Origin: Ponticaulis sp.
GTDB lineage: Bacteria > Pseudomonadota > Alphaproteobacteria > Caulobacterales > Hyphomonadaceae
Assembly (NCBI GenBank): GCA_002723155.1
Contig: PBNO01000004.1
Location: 268,095-332,094, forward strand
DNA length: 64,000 nt
Direction: 5' to 3'
Positions 18,144-26,356 of the stretch are shown piece by piece. Made by a program: the position numbers and the translations under genes. Each line of letters begins with the position of its first letter. The first letter of the stretch is position 1. Under the pieces are notes generated by a model that saw nothing but the letters and a program-made list of their open reading frames with translations, had not been told where the DNA came from and searched no databases.

Positions 18144-19076
18144 CTAAACTCCCACAATTTCATCGCGGATGGCTTCGGTTTTGAGCCATTTAATGAAGGT
18201 TCTTGATTCAATCGTCTGGGTCCGGCCCCTCGGCCAGACGACGAAGTAAGCAAAGTCGATCAGTGTTGAGCCATCAGGGAAGGGCGCGACCAGTCGTCCG
18301 CTCGCAAGGTCGGCTGCGGCAATGGCTTTCTTCGCAAGCGCCACACCACGTCCCGTCGCTGCGGCTTCGATAGCGAGCATGGACTGGTTAAAGTGCGGCC
18401 CCTTATGGCCATCAATATTCTCAACGCCGCGTGCCCGCAGCCAGCTCGACCAGTCCGGACAGGACGGATCGCGCTCTGTGCCGGCATCATGTAGCAGTGT
18501 GTGCCGCGCGAGGTCTTCAGGGCGCTTAATCGCGTCCGGACCTTCCATCAGATGCGGTGAGCAGACAGGAAGAACGGTCTCTTCCATGAGTTTTTCTGAT
18601 TTGAGGCCTTCATACACGCCGCGTCCGTAGCGAATGGCAAGGTCGGTATCGGCTGTCGTGAAATCGGTCAGCCCCATATCGGCAGAAACCCAGGCTTCGA
18701 TTTCAGGATGGGCGGTGTGGAAACGGTCCAGCTTTGGCGCGAGCCATTTGGCTGCAAAGCTCGGCGCGCAGGAAATCATCACCTTACCCTTACGGGCAGG
18801 GGCGCGCATGATCCGGCCAGCTTCGACCAGCTTGTCAAAGGCGTCGCGCACCAGCGGCAGCGCAGCCTGAGCGGCATCGGTCAGGAGAACCTGACGGCCC
18901 GTGCGGCGGAACAGAGGCACATTGGTGTATTCTTCCATCAGCCTGATCTGCTGGCTGATCGCGCCCGGCGTCACGTCCAGCTCTTCGGCTGCCTTAGTGA
19001 AGGAAAGATGGCGGGCAGCAGCTTCAAATGCCTTCAGCGCATTTAGAGGAGGTAATCTGTCTTTTGAGTCCGACAT
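18144..19076 (-). CDS. LysR-family regulator, GcvA-like
   Basis: A 310-residue LysR-type regulator. The N-terminal winged helix reads LPPLNALKAFEAAARHLSFTKAAEELDVTPGAISQQIR, which is the GcvA-like subgroup. The substrate domain follows (about 95-300) with the LARHTLLHDAG segment. I chose the ATG at 19076, which begins MSDSKDRLPPLNAL as in relatives; the frame extends 19 codons upstream without a ribosome site. It diverges from the cysG-cysI operon with about 190 bp between starts, so it is a candidate regulator of that operon, although GcvA relatives control many pathways. Confidence 0.88.
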   Translation of the reverse strand: MSDSKDRLPPLNALKAFEAAARHLSFTKAAEELDVTPGAISQQIRLMEEYTNVPLFRRTGRQVLLTDAAQAALPLVRDAFDKLVEAGRIMRAPARKGKVMISCAPSFAAKWLAPKLDRFHTAHPEIEAWVSADMGLTDFTTADTDLAIRYGRGVYEGLKSEKLMEETVLPVCSPHLMEGPDAIKRPEDLARHTLLHDAGTERDPSCPDWSSWLRARGVENIDGHKGPHFNQSMLAIEAAATGRGVALAKKAIAAADLASGRLVAPFPDGSTLIDFAYFVVWPRGRTQTIESRTFIKWLKTEAIRDEIVGV

Positions 19077-19121
19077 AAGGCAGGGGTCCCGAAAATGGTG
19101 TATAGAAAGGCTTTTGCCGCC

Positions 19122-19139
19122 TGTATTCCGCACAATACA
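19122..19139. promoter_or_regulatory. Perfect dyad, possible LysR operator
   Basis: TGTATT-CCGCAC-AATACA is an 18-bp perfect inverted repeat in the spacer between the divergent LysR gene and cysG. AT-rich interrupted dyads of this kind are usual LysR-type operators. Binding is not proved. Confidence 0.4.
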
Positions 19140-19212
19140 TAAAGGCCTATCGCAAAAATGTAAGATAAGTATTTCTAAACGGTCGCATTAATGGTGAAGA
19201 CTTGTGATAAGC

Positions 19213-19241
19213 GCCTCAGACGGCATTTTGCAGACTGAGGC
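19213..19241 (+). promoter_or_regulatory. Hairpin in the cysG leader
   Basis: GCCTCAG and CTGAGGC (19213-19219 and 19235-19241) can pair around a 15-base loop, ending about 26 bases before the cysG start. It lacks a T run, so it is not a simple terminator; it may affect translation or RNA stability. I recognise no known riboswitch. Confidence 0.3.
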
Positions 19242-19267
19242 TAACTGACTAGCCATTGGAGCGTCGC

Positions 19268-20671
19268 GTGGAACTGTTTCCCGTCTTTTTCGGTACGAAA
19301 TCTTTGAACGTCGTTGTGTTCGGCGGCGGAGAGAATGCGCGACGCAAAGTGCGGCTTCTGGCCAAGACCCATGCGCGTGTCGACGTGATCGCGCCTGTCT
19401 TCTCGCCGGAGTTCGTCAACGAGTTTGCAGGCCGCGTTGGGTTCGCGCCAGAAGCGCTGACCGAAGTGCTGGTCTCTGAAGCCAAGTTTGTGATCATCGC
19501 GATTGAAGATGACGAGCCAGCGCTCGAAGCGGCGCTGAAACTTGTGCGTCAGTACAATCTGCCTATGAACGTGGTGGACCGCCCGGAGCTTTGCGACTTC
19601 ACCGTTCCGAGCATTCTGGACCGTGGCTGCGTCGTTGGCGCTATCGCGACAGGCGGTGCAGCTCCTGTCATGGCGCGCAATATCCGCTCTCGCCTTGAGG
19701 CGTTGCTTCCAAAGCGTACGGGCGAGCTTGCAAACTTCGCGCGCGGATTTCGCGGCAAGGTGAAGGCGCGTTTTGCTGAAGAGTCTGATCGTCGTGCTTT
19801 CTGGGAAAACATGCTGCGCGGTCCAATCGCCGAGAAAGTTCTCGCTGGCGATGAAGATGCTGCGCGCATTGAAATGGACGCCGCCATTGAGGAAGGCAAA
19901 ACCGAACAGACCGGCATTGTCTACATAGTGGGCGCAGGCCCGGGTGATCCGGAGCTTCTCACGCTGAAAGCATTGCGCGTCCTGCAGGATGCGGACATCG
20001 TTTTTTATGATAATCTGGTTGGCACCGACATTCTGGACCTGATCCGCCGGGATGCGGATCGTGTATCGGTCGGCAAGTCCAAAGGCTATCATTCGGTTCC
20101 GCAGGAAGACATTCACGAGCTCCTGATCATGGCGGCGAAGGCTGGAAAGCGCGTAGTGCGCCTCAAAGGCGGCGATCCGTTTATCTTTGGTCGCGGCGGT
20201 GAGGAGCTTGGTGCGCTTCTGGCTGAAGGCATTGAGGCGCAGGTGGTGCCGGGCATTTCGTCTGCGCTTGGCTGCGCGGCGAGCGCAGGTCTGCCGCTTA
20301 CCCATCGTGATCATGCCCAGTCTGTAACATTCGTAACGGGCCATGCCCGTAACGGACAGGTACCGGACCTCGATTGGCAATCTCTCGCACGTCAGAACCA
20401 GACAGTTGTCGTGTATATGGGCGTCGGAACGGCCGCGCAGATTTCAGAGAATCTGATAGCAGCGGGCCGGGGCGCCGCTACACCGGTGGCAGTTATCGAG
20501 AACGGCACACGCGAGAATGAAATCCGCGCTTATGGCGAATTGAGCGAGCTGGCGAACCTGATTGAAGGCAATGGCATTAAAGGGCCTGCGCTTCTGATCA
20601 TTGGTGAAGTCGCGGCTCTGCCTGAACAATTTCTATCATCCATGCAAAAGAGTCTGGAGATCGTTGAATGA
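19268..20671 (+). CDS. cysG: Siroheme synthase CysG (fusion)
   Basis: A 467-residue two-part enzyme that makes siroheme from uroporphyrinogen III for sulfite reductase. The N-terminal part (about 1-205) is the precorrin-2 dehydrogenase/ferrochelatase domain (VVFGGGENARRKVRLL, the NAD-binding loop). The C-terminal part (about 215-460) is uroporphyrinogen-III C-methyltransferase (YIVGAGPGDPELLTLKALRVLQDAD and VRLKGGDPFIFGRGGEE). I chose the GTG at 19268 because GGAG sits six bases upstream; a TTG at 19256 is also in frame. It overlaps the DUF2849 gene by four bases and heads the sulfite-reduction operon. Confidence 0.95.
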   Translation: MELFPVFFGTKSLNVVVFGGGENARRKVRLLAKTHARVDVIAPVFSPEFVNEFAGRVGFAPEALTEVLVSEAKFVIIAIEDDEPALEAALKLVRQYNLPMNVVDRPELCDFTVPSILDRGCVVGAIATGGAAPVMARNIRSRLEALLPKRTGELANFARGFRGKVKARFAEESDRRAFWENMLRGPIAEKVLAGDEDAARIEMDAAIEEGKTEQTGIVYIVGAGPGDPELLTLKALRVLQDADIVFYDNLVGTDILDLIRRDADRVSVGKSKGYHSVPQEDIHELLIMAAKAGKRVVRLKGGDPFIFGRGGEELGALLAEGIEAQVVPGISSALGCAASAGLPLTHRDHAQSVTFVTGHARNGQVPDLDWQSLARQNQTVVVYMGVGTAAQISENLIAAGRGAATPVAVIENGTRENEIRAYGELSELANLIEGNGIKGPALLIIGEVAALPEQFLSSMQKSLEIVE

Positions 20672-20997
20672 CATCTGTACGTCCGAAACTTAAGGCTGAC
20701 ATTCCTAAAGTCATCACAGCCTGGGACGTTGCGACCGGCGCGACTGTGTACCAGACGGCTGACCGTAACTGGTCTGAGAACGTCGCTGACGCAGAAGTGG
20801 TTGTCGGTGAGGCTGCTGATGCGGCGCTTGAAGCCGCGCAAGGCGACGAGCTTCGCATCCTTGACCCGTATGTCATGGAAGTGACTGAGGACGGGGAAGT
20901 GACTGGCCGCGAAACCCTACGTGAAACCATTCGCGCAACAGGCCCGACCACACACACAGAATTTCACAAGGCTGCGCGGGGCGTGGTCGATGCCTGA
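20668..20997 (+). CDS. DUF2849 protein of sulfite-reduction operon
   Basis: A 109-residue soluble protein of the DUF2849 family, found in alphaproteobacteria almost always beside cysG/cysI. Typical pieces are VITAWDVATGATVYQT near the start and LRILDPYVMEVT in the middle. Function unknown; a role in sulfite reductase assembly or electron supply is only suggested by the neighbourhood. It overlaps cysG by four bases and the next gene by eight. Confidence 0.85.
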   Translation: MTSVRPKLKADIPKVITAWDVATGATVYQTADRNWSENVADAEVVVGEAADAALEAAQGDELRILDPYVMEVTEDGEVTGRETLRETIRATGPTTHTEFHKAARGVVDA

Positions 20998-21631
20998 TCG
21001 CGATATCACGCGTCTGACGCTCTACGGGGATTCAATTTCCGGCAACTGCATGAAGACCAAATGGGTCGCAGAGTTGCTCGAGCTTGATTATGACTGGGTC
21101 GAGATGGACCTGATGGCGGGTGCCACGCAGACAGAAGAATTTCTGGCGCTGAACCCTGTCGGTCAGGTCCCACTGGCGCGCTGGCCGGATGGTCGCGTAT
21201 TGCCGCAGTCAAACGCCATTATGCTGTATCTGGCCGAGCAGGCTGAAAGCGATCTGGTGCCGAGCGATCCGTTCACGAAAGCGCAGATGATGAGCTGGCT
21301 CTTCTGGGAGCAGTATAGCCACGAACCTGCCATCGCCGTTCGTCGCTTCCAGAAGCTCTATCTGAAGAAATCCGATGACGAAATCGAGCCGTCTCTGATG
21401 GCTAAAGGCCGTCGCGCGCTTGGCGTTATGGAGCTTCAGCTGACACGCACTGACTGGATCGTTGGCGACACCTTCACCCTCGCGGATATCGCGCTCGTCG
21501 CGTATACTCGTCTGGCACACGAAGGCGGATTTGATCTGAGCGAGTTTCCGTCGGTTGAACGTTGGGTCAGCCGTACCGAGGCAGAGCTCGGCATTCCGCA
21601 TGCCATGCCGAAGGAGGGGCACGCGCTATGA
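20990..21631 (+). CDS. Glutathione S-transferase family protein
   Basis: A 213-residue protein with a thioredoxin-like N-terminal domain (LTLYGDSISGNCMKTKWVAELL, then NPVGQVPLARWPDG with the cis-Pro, and LPQSNAIMLYLAE with the glutathione-gamma-Glu Ser) and a helical C-terminal GST domain ending in DTFTLADIALVAYTRLAHEGGF. The ATG at 20990 lies inside the end of DUF2849. Its presence within the sulfite-reductase operon is unusual; it might handle glutathione-sulfur conjugates, but this is inference. Substrate unknown. Confidence 0.9.
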   Translation: MPDRDITRLTLYGDSISGNCMKTKWVAELLELDYDWVEMDLMAGATQTEEFLALNPVGQVPLARWPDGRVLPQSNAIMLYLAEQAESDLVPSDPFTKAQMMSWLFWEQYSHEPAIAVRRFQKLYLKKSDDEIEPSLMAKGRRALGVMELQLTRTDWIVGDTFTLADIALVAYTRLAHEGGFDLSEFPSVERWVSRTEAELGIPHAMPKEGHAL

Positions 21632-21984
21632 CGAACGTCGAGAATTCCATCAACTATATCGAGTTTCCAATGACTGACCCTGAAGCGGTCATCATGTTCT
21701 ACGAGACTGTATTCGGCTGGTCCTTCCAGCGATGGGGCGACGACTATATCAGCTTCAATGGCGCGGAAGTCGAAGGCGGTTTCAACCGTCAGGCAGACGT
21801 GAACACCGGTCGCTCCGGCGCGCTGGTGATCCTCTACACAAACAATCTTGAGAAGAAACTGGACCAGATCAAAGTGGCTGGCGGCACAATCGTGGAAGAC
21901 ATTTATGCCTTCCCGGGCGGGCGCCGTTTTCACTTCGCAGATCCGTCGGGCAATGAGCTCGCGGTCTGGTCCGAAAAAGGGTAA
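21628..21984 (+). CDS. VOC-family (glyoxalase/bleomycin-resistance fold) protein
   Basis: A 118-residue vicinal-oxygen-chelate fold protein: INYIEFPMTDPEAVIMFYETVFGWSFQRW at the start and DPSGNELAVWSEKG at the end are the usual paired beta-alpha-beta-beta-beta modules. These proteins usually bind a divalent metal as dimers, but the ligands here are not obvious and the substrate is unknown. The ATG overlaps the GST stop (ATGA) and follows AAGGAGG. It is separated from cysI by three bases. Confidence 0.85.
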   Translation: MTNVENSINYIEFPMTDPEAVIMFYETVFGWSFQRWGDDYISFNGAEVEGGFNRQADVNTGRSGALVILYTNNLEKKLDQIKVAGGTIVEDIYAFPGGRRFHFADPSGNELAVWSEKG

Positions 21985-21987
21985 TCC

Positions 21988-23649
21988 ATGTATCGGTATG
22001 ACGAATTTGACGCTCAGATCGTTCGTGAGCGTGCGGCGCAGTTTCGTGGGCAGGTCGAACGTCGTCTGAGCGGCGATATCACTGAAGACCAGTTCAAGCC
22101 GCTGCGCCTGATGAACGGCGTTTATCTGCAGCTTCACGCGTACATGCTGCGCATCGCTATTCCATACGGCACGCTGCGCGGTGAGCAGATGCGCAAGTTC
22201 GCGCACATCGCACGCAAGTATGACAAAGGCTATGGCCACTGGACGACGCGTCAGAACATCCAGTTCAACTGGGTTGCGCTGAAAGATATTCCGGACGTTC
22301 TGGACGAACTGGCAGAAGTCGAAATGCACGCCATCCAGACCTCTGGTAACTGCATCCGTAATACGACGTCAGACCAGTTTGCCGGCGCGACAGCCGAAGA
22401 GATCGAAGATCCGCGCCCATGGTGTGAGATTATCCGTCAGTGGTCTACCTTCCACCCGGAATTCTCCTTCCTGCCGCGAAAATTCAAGATCGCGGTCACT
22501 GCGGCTGAGAACGACCGTGCAGCCATCCGTGTTCACGACATTGGCCTTCACATGCGCCGCAATGATGCGGGTGAAACCGGCTTTGAAGTGATTGTTGGTG
22601 GCGGGCAGGGGCGTACGCCACATGTCGGCGTGACGATCAAACCATTTGTCGCGAAAGATCAGCTGCTTGATTATCTGGAAGCCATTATGCGCGTGTATAA
22701 CCGCTTTGGCCGCCGCGATAACAAGTACAAGGCACGCATCAAAATCCTCGTTAGCGAGACCGGCGCAGAAGAGTTCACACGTCTGGTAGACGAAGAGTTC
22801 GAAGCCCAACGCGACGCAGAGAAGATCGTTCTGCCGCAGGCTGAAGTCGATCGCATTACGCAGTATTTTGCGCCGCCAGCGTTTGAAGACCTGCCGGACA
22901 CATCTGATGTTCTTGATGCGGCGAAAGCGAAAGACGAAGCCTTCGCCCGTTGGGTGCGCGTGAATGTTCGCCCTCACAAACAGGCGGGCTACGGCATTGT
23001 GACCATTAGCTGTAAGCCAATCGGCGCGCCTCCAGGCGACGTCACCGATGCGCAAATGGACGTGACGGCTGATCTCGCAGAACGTTATAGCCTCGATGAA
23101 ATCCGCATTACGCACGAACAGAATATGGTTCTGCCTCACGTGAAGCTGGATGATCTGTTCGACCTCTATCAGGAGCTTGATAGCGCAGGTCTCGCGACAG
23201 CTAACTATGAGCTGATTTCAGACATTATCTGCTGCCCGGGGCTCGACTATTGTAACCTCGCGAACGCACGTTCTATTCCGGTTGCTCAGGACCTGCAGAA
23301 CACATTCGCAGACCTTGAACGTCAGGATGATATTGGCGAGTTGAAGATCAAGATTTCAGGCTGCATCAATGCTTGTGGTCACCACCATGTCGGCCATATC
23401 GGCATTCTGGGCGTCGACCGTAAAGGCGAGGAATTCTACCAGATCACCTTTGGTGGCCGCGCGGATGAGAAAGCGGCTATCGGCCAGATCGCTGGTCCGG
23501 GCCTTCGCGCTGAAGATGTGCCATCTGCACTGGAGCGCGTGATCGAGACCTATCGCGAGGTTCGTAGCTCTAAAGACGAACGCTTTATCGACGCGTTGGA
23601 ACGTGTCGGTCATGACCCATTCAAGGAGGCTCTCTATGCCGCTGGTTAA
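21988..23649 (+). CDS. cysI: Sulfite reductase hemoprotein (nitrite/sulfite reductase family)
   Basis: A 553-residue siroheme and 4Fe-4S enzyme reducing sulfite to sulfide. The four cluster cysteines are present: Cys416-x5-Cys422 (CPGLDYCNLA) and Cys459-x3-Cys463 (GCINACGHHHVGHIG). The N-terminal half contains the substrate Arg/Lys region around SGNCIRNTTSDQFAG. No CysJ flavoprotein gene is adjacent, so electrons probably come from ferredoxin or another reductase. Its 3' end overlaps the DUF934 gene by 14 bases. Nitrite reduction is the alternative, but siroheme synthase, DUF2849 and DUF934 point to assimilation of sulfur. Confidence 0.92.
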   Translation: MYRYDEFDAQIVRERAAQFRGQVERRLSGDITEDQFKPLRLMNGVYLQLHAYMLRIAIPYGTLRGEQMRKFAHIARKYDKGYGHWTTRQNIQFNWVALKDIPDVLDELAEVEMHAIQTSGNCIRNTTSDQFAGATAEEIEDPRPWCEIIRQWSTFHPEFSFLPRKFKIAVTAAENDRAAIRVHDIGLHMRRNDAGETGFEVIVGGGQGRTPHVGVTIKPFVAKDQLLDYLEAIMRVYNRFGRRDNKYKARIKILVSETGAEEFTRLVDEEFEAQRDAEKIVLPQAEVDRITQYFAPPAFEDLPDTSDVLDAAKAKDEAFARWVRVNVRPHKQAGYGIVTISCKPIGAPPGDVTDAQMDVTADLAERYSLDEIRITHEQNMVLPHVKLDDLFDLYQELDSAGLATANYELISDIICCPGLDYCNLANARSIPVAQDLQNTFADLERQDDIGELKIKISGCINACGHHHVGHIGILGVDRKGEEFYQITFGGRADEKAAIGQIAGPGLRAEDVPSALERVIETYREVRSSKDERFIDALERVGHDPFKEALYAAG

Positions 23650-24079
23650 AAATGGCGAAGTGACCGCCAATCCGCACGGTGAAGTTCTGACACTGGAGCC
23701 GTTTCTCGAAATGGCTGCGGCTGATCCGAAAGATGCTGTGATCGTTCGTCTGATGCCAGATGATTGCCCGCTACAGCTTGAGCCGTTTCTCGATCAGCTG
23801 GAAGTGGTTGAGATTAGTTTCCCGCGCTATGCCGATGGTCGCGGCTATAGCCAGGCGCAGCTTCTGCGTCGCCGTCTCGGCTATAAAGGGGAAATCCGCG
23901 CTGTGGGTGACGTGTTGCGTGACCAGCTTCTTTTCATGCTGCGGTCTGGCTTTGATGCTTTCGAACTTGGCCGTGAAGATGCGGCTCAGGCCTTTGCGGC
24001 GGCATCCAGAGAGTACAGCCATTTCTACCAGCCGGCGGCGGATGGCGAGTCGGGCGTGTTTGCACGCCGACACAGCTGA
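23636..24079 (+). CDS. DUF934 protein (CysX-like, sulfite reductase-linked)
   Basis: A 147-residue protein of the DUF934 family. The characteristic stretch is VEISFPRYADGRGYSQAQLLRRRLGYKGEIRAVGDVLRDQL. In alphaproteobacteria it follows cysI; its role is unknown, perhaps electron delivery or assembly. The ATG at 23636 lies within the end of cysI and follows AAGGAGG. It is the last gene of the operon and is followed by a terminator. In many relatives cysH (PAPS/APS reductase) lies here; it is absent. Confidence 0.85.
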   Translation: MPLVKNGEVTANPHGEVLTLEPFLEMAAADPKDAVIVRLMPDDCPLQLEPFLDQLEVVEISFPRYADGRGYSQAQLLRRRLGYKGEIRAVGDVLRDQLLFMLRSGFDAFELGREDAAQAFAAASREYSHFYQPAADGESGVFARRHS

Positions 24080-24102
24080 TAATCTACACACATTCAAACA
24101 CG

Positions 24103-24134
24103 AAAAAGGGAGCTCCGCGTGGGCTCCCTTTTTT
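24103..24134 (+). terminator. Intrinsic terminator of the cys operon
   Basis: GGGAGC and GCTCCC (24108-24113, 24123-24128) form a stem with a nine-base loop, followed by six T and preceded by a run of A. Confidence 0.88.
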
Positions 24135-24283
24135 GTGACTGGCACCTCCGCAAGACGTGATTTTAGCTCACGTGAGCGGGAGTAAATGTCAATTAAATCA
24201 AACGCCTATTTGGTTTGTCTGTGACTGGTTCTTTCCCTTTATCTGAAGGGCGCAAACGCGTTTCTTCTTCGAAAGGACACTTT

Positions 24284-24958
24284 ATGGACAACCGCAAAAT
24301 TCTGCTCTCGCTCGCTCTTCTTGGCGGCGTCGCTTCAACCTCTATCGCTCACGCTGAAACCGGCTGGTACGTGCTTGGTGGTGTGAACTCGACAACGGTC
24401 GACCAGTTCAACTCGCGCAACACAGGCACCTCTGACCCGAACCAGGGACCAGTTGGTGGACCGAGCATTTCAGTCACCGATTCAGACACAGGTGTCAGCG
24501 TCTTCATCGCCGGTGGTTATCAGTATGACTTCTCACCTGATTTCTACGGCGCTGTAGAAGTTTTCTACTCTGATGAGCAGGCTGAAACACAGACTTTCAA
24601 CAGCGTAAAAATCACCGATATCGAGCTTGATGCGTCTTACGGTATCGACTTCAAATTCGGTCACAACGTAACTGACCGTCTGGCGATTTATGGTCTTCTG
24701 GGCGTTACCCAGTTCGATTTCGACGGTCAGGCGTCTTATACGTTCGCACCGCCGGTAGACGACCTGTCAGACGAAGAAGTTGCCTTTGTTTACGGTGGTG
24801 GTCTGGAAATCAGCTTTGATGATCACTGGTCTACAGTTGCCGAATTCCGCCTCTCTAACGATGTTGAGTTCGACACACCAGTCGACCGCGGCGGCGTTCA
24901 GTCCGAAGACGAATTTGACTTCGCTGTCATCCGTACCGGTCTGAAATACCGCTTCTAA
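24284..24958 (+). CDS. Outer-membrane beta-barrel protein (OmpA/OmpW-like fold)
   Basis: A 224-residue exported protein: signal peptide ending AHA before Glu (about residue 22), then an eight-stranded porin-like barrel with alternating aromatic strands and a C-terminal LKYRF that fits the outer-membrane assembly signal. The ATG at 24284 follows GAAAGGAC. Members of this family are small surface proteins of unknown use. It stands alone, with about 150 bp upstream that could hold its promoter. Confidence 0.8.
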   Translation: MDNRKILLSLALLGGVASTSIAHAETGWYVLGGVNSTTVDQFNSRNTGTSDPNQGPVGGPSISVTDSDTGVSVFIAGGYQYDFSPDFYGAVEVFYSDEQAETQTFNSVKITDIELDASYGIDFKFGHNVTDRLAIYGLLGVTQFDFDGQASYTFAPPVDDLSDEEVAFVYGGGLEISFDDHWSTVAEFRLSNDVEFDTPVDRGGVQSEDEFDFAVIRTGLKYRF

Positions 24959-25049
24959 TTTCGCGCGATCCGCCCTCGCGCGGGCCCCCTGTCCCCGGTC
25001 GAAACAGCTGTTATAGTGGCAGACTGTAGCGACTGGGGAAGGTTGCCAG

Positions 25050-25721
25050 ATGATATGGTGGATAGTTCCGGCCGCGGTCGGCTTTTTCGGACTTGTGGTC
25101 ACGCTGGCCGGTTTCTCCCATATGGGTAAGCGCAAGGCCATGTCTGGCGGTGTGCGCTTTATTGGCGGCGTTCTTGTGCTGTCTGCGGCGGCGCTGCTCA
25201 CCATGGTCGGCATCAATCTGCAAACCTATTCCCGTCTCAATCAGGAACGTCACGTCGCGGATATCGAACTCGAACGAGTCGATGATCAGCATTTTCGCGC
25301 CGAGGTGACGCTGGACGGTGAAACGACACCGACGGACTATGTGATCCGCGGCGATGAAGTGCTCTTTGAGGCGCGCATCATCAAATGGACGCCGTGGGCA
25401 AATGTGATCGGCTATGATGCGATCTATAAGCTGGACCGAATGTCCGGCCGCTATACCTCAATCGAAGACGAACGGACGGGCGAGCGCACGCTCTACGCCT
25501 TGCAGAATGATCCGGGTGTCAGTGCGTTCGACCTCATCAACGAACATGGCAAATGGCAGAACACAGTCGACGCGTATTACGGGTCCGGCACGTATGTACC
25601 TATGATCGACGGCGCGCGATATGAAATCCGTATCACGCAGACCGGACTCACCGCCCGCCCTCTGAACGCACGTGCGGAAGACAGCCTCCAAAACTGGGCT
25701 TCACCAGTTCGCGGCGAATAG
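25050..25721 (+). CDS. Conserved membrane protein, unknown function
   Basis: A 223-residue protein with two membrane helices in the first 55 residues (IVPAAVGFFGLVVTLAG and FIGGVLVLSAAALLTMVG) and a mostly beta C-terminal domain of about 165 residues. I do not recognise the family. GGGGAAGG precedes the ATG. It is followed after 11 bases by the methyltransferase and may be co-transcribed with it. Confidence 0.65.
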   Translation: MIWWIVPAAVGFFGLVVTLAGFSHMGKRKAMSGGVRFIGGVLVLSAAALLTMVGINLQTYSRLNQERHVADIELERVDDQHFRAEVTLDGETTPTDYVIRGDEVLFEARIIKWTPWANVIGYDAIYKLDRMSGRYTSIEDERTGERTLYALQNDPGVSAFDLINEHGKWQNTVDAYYGSGTYVPMIDGARYEIRITQTGLTARPLNARAEDSLQNWASPVRGE

Positions 25722-25732
25722 GGAGAGGGACT

Positions 25733-26356
25733 ATGGGATTTTACAGCCGTTATATTCTGCCGCCGCTGATTGATTGCGCCTGCTCGACAAAACCGATCAT
25801 GAAACAGCGCGAGAAAGTGGTGCCTCATGCTGAAGGCCGCGTGCTGGAGGTTGGCTGCGGAAGCGGTACAAATTTCGGCCTGTATGATAGCTCTAAAGTC
25901 TCTCAGGTTTTCGCGCTCGAACCCGACGCGCAAATGATCAAGAAGGCCCAAAAGCGCGCGGACGCTGCCGAAGGGCTGAACATTGAATTCATGGAAGCGG
26001 GCGGCGAGGCTGTGCCGCTGGAGGACAACTCCGTCGATACCGTCGTGTTCACCTTCACCATGTGCACCATTCCGCCAATTGATGCGGCGCTCGCTGAAGC
26101 GCGACGTGTTCTGAAGCCCGGTGGGAAGCTGCTCTATTCGGAACATGGCGGCGCGCCGGATGAAGGCGTTCTGAAATGGCAGAGACGCCTTGAGCCAATC
26201 CAGAAAACGCTCGCCGGTGGCTGCCATCTGACACGCGTGCCGCCGCGCATGCTCGAGCATAACGGGTTCACTGTCACGGCTGGTGAGACGATGTATCTGC
26301 CGGGAACGCCGAAAGTGCTGGGCTTTGCGTATTGGGGGCAGGCAGTCGTTAGTTGA
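25733..26356 (+). CDS. Class I SAM-dependent methyltransferase
   Basis: A 207-residue methyltransferase of the UbiE/METTL7-like group. The SAM-binding motif VLEVGCGSGTNFG, the acidic residue in FALEPDAQMI, the VDTVVFTFTMC post-I strand and the ARRVLKPGGKLLYSEHG motif are all clear. METTL7-like members methylate small thiol or lipid substrates; the substrate here is unknown. Its stop overlaps the DUF3445 start, and the two may act in one pathway (inference). Confidence 0.85.
   Translation: MGFYSRYILPPLIDCACSTKPIMKQREKVVPHAEGRVLEVGCGSGTNFGLYDSSKVSQVFALEPDAQMIKKAQKRADAAEGLNIEFMEAGGEAVPLEDNSVDTVVFTFTMCTIPPIDAALAEARRVLKPGGKLLYSEHGGAPDEGVLKWQRRLEPIQKTLAGGCHLTRVPPRMLEHNGFTVTAGETMYLPGTPKVLGFAYWGQAVVS

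Noticed and set aside
20990-21984. GST and VOC genes as recent horizontal insertion
   Set aside because: Their base and codon use match neighbours and junctions overlap perfectly, so an old, integrated arrangement is more likely.
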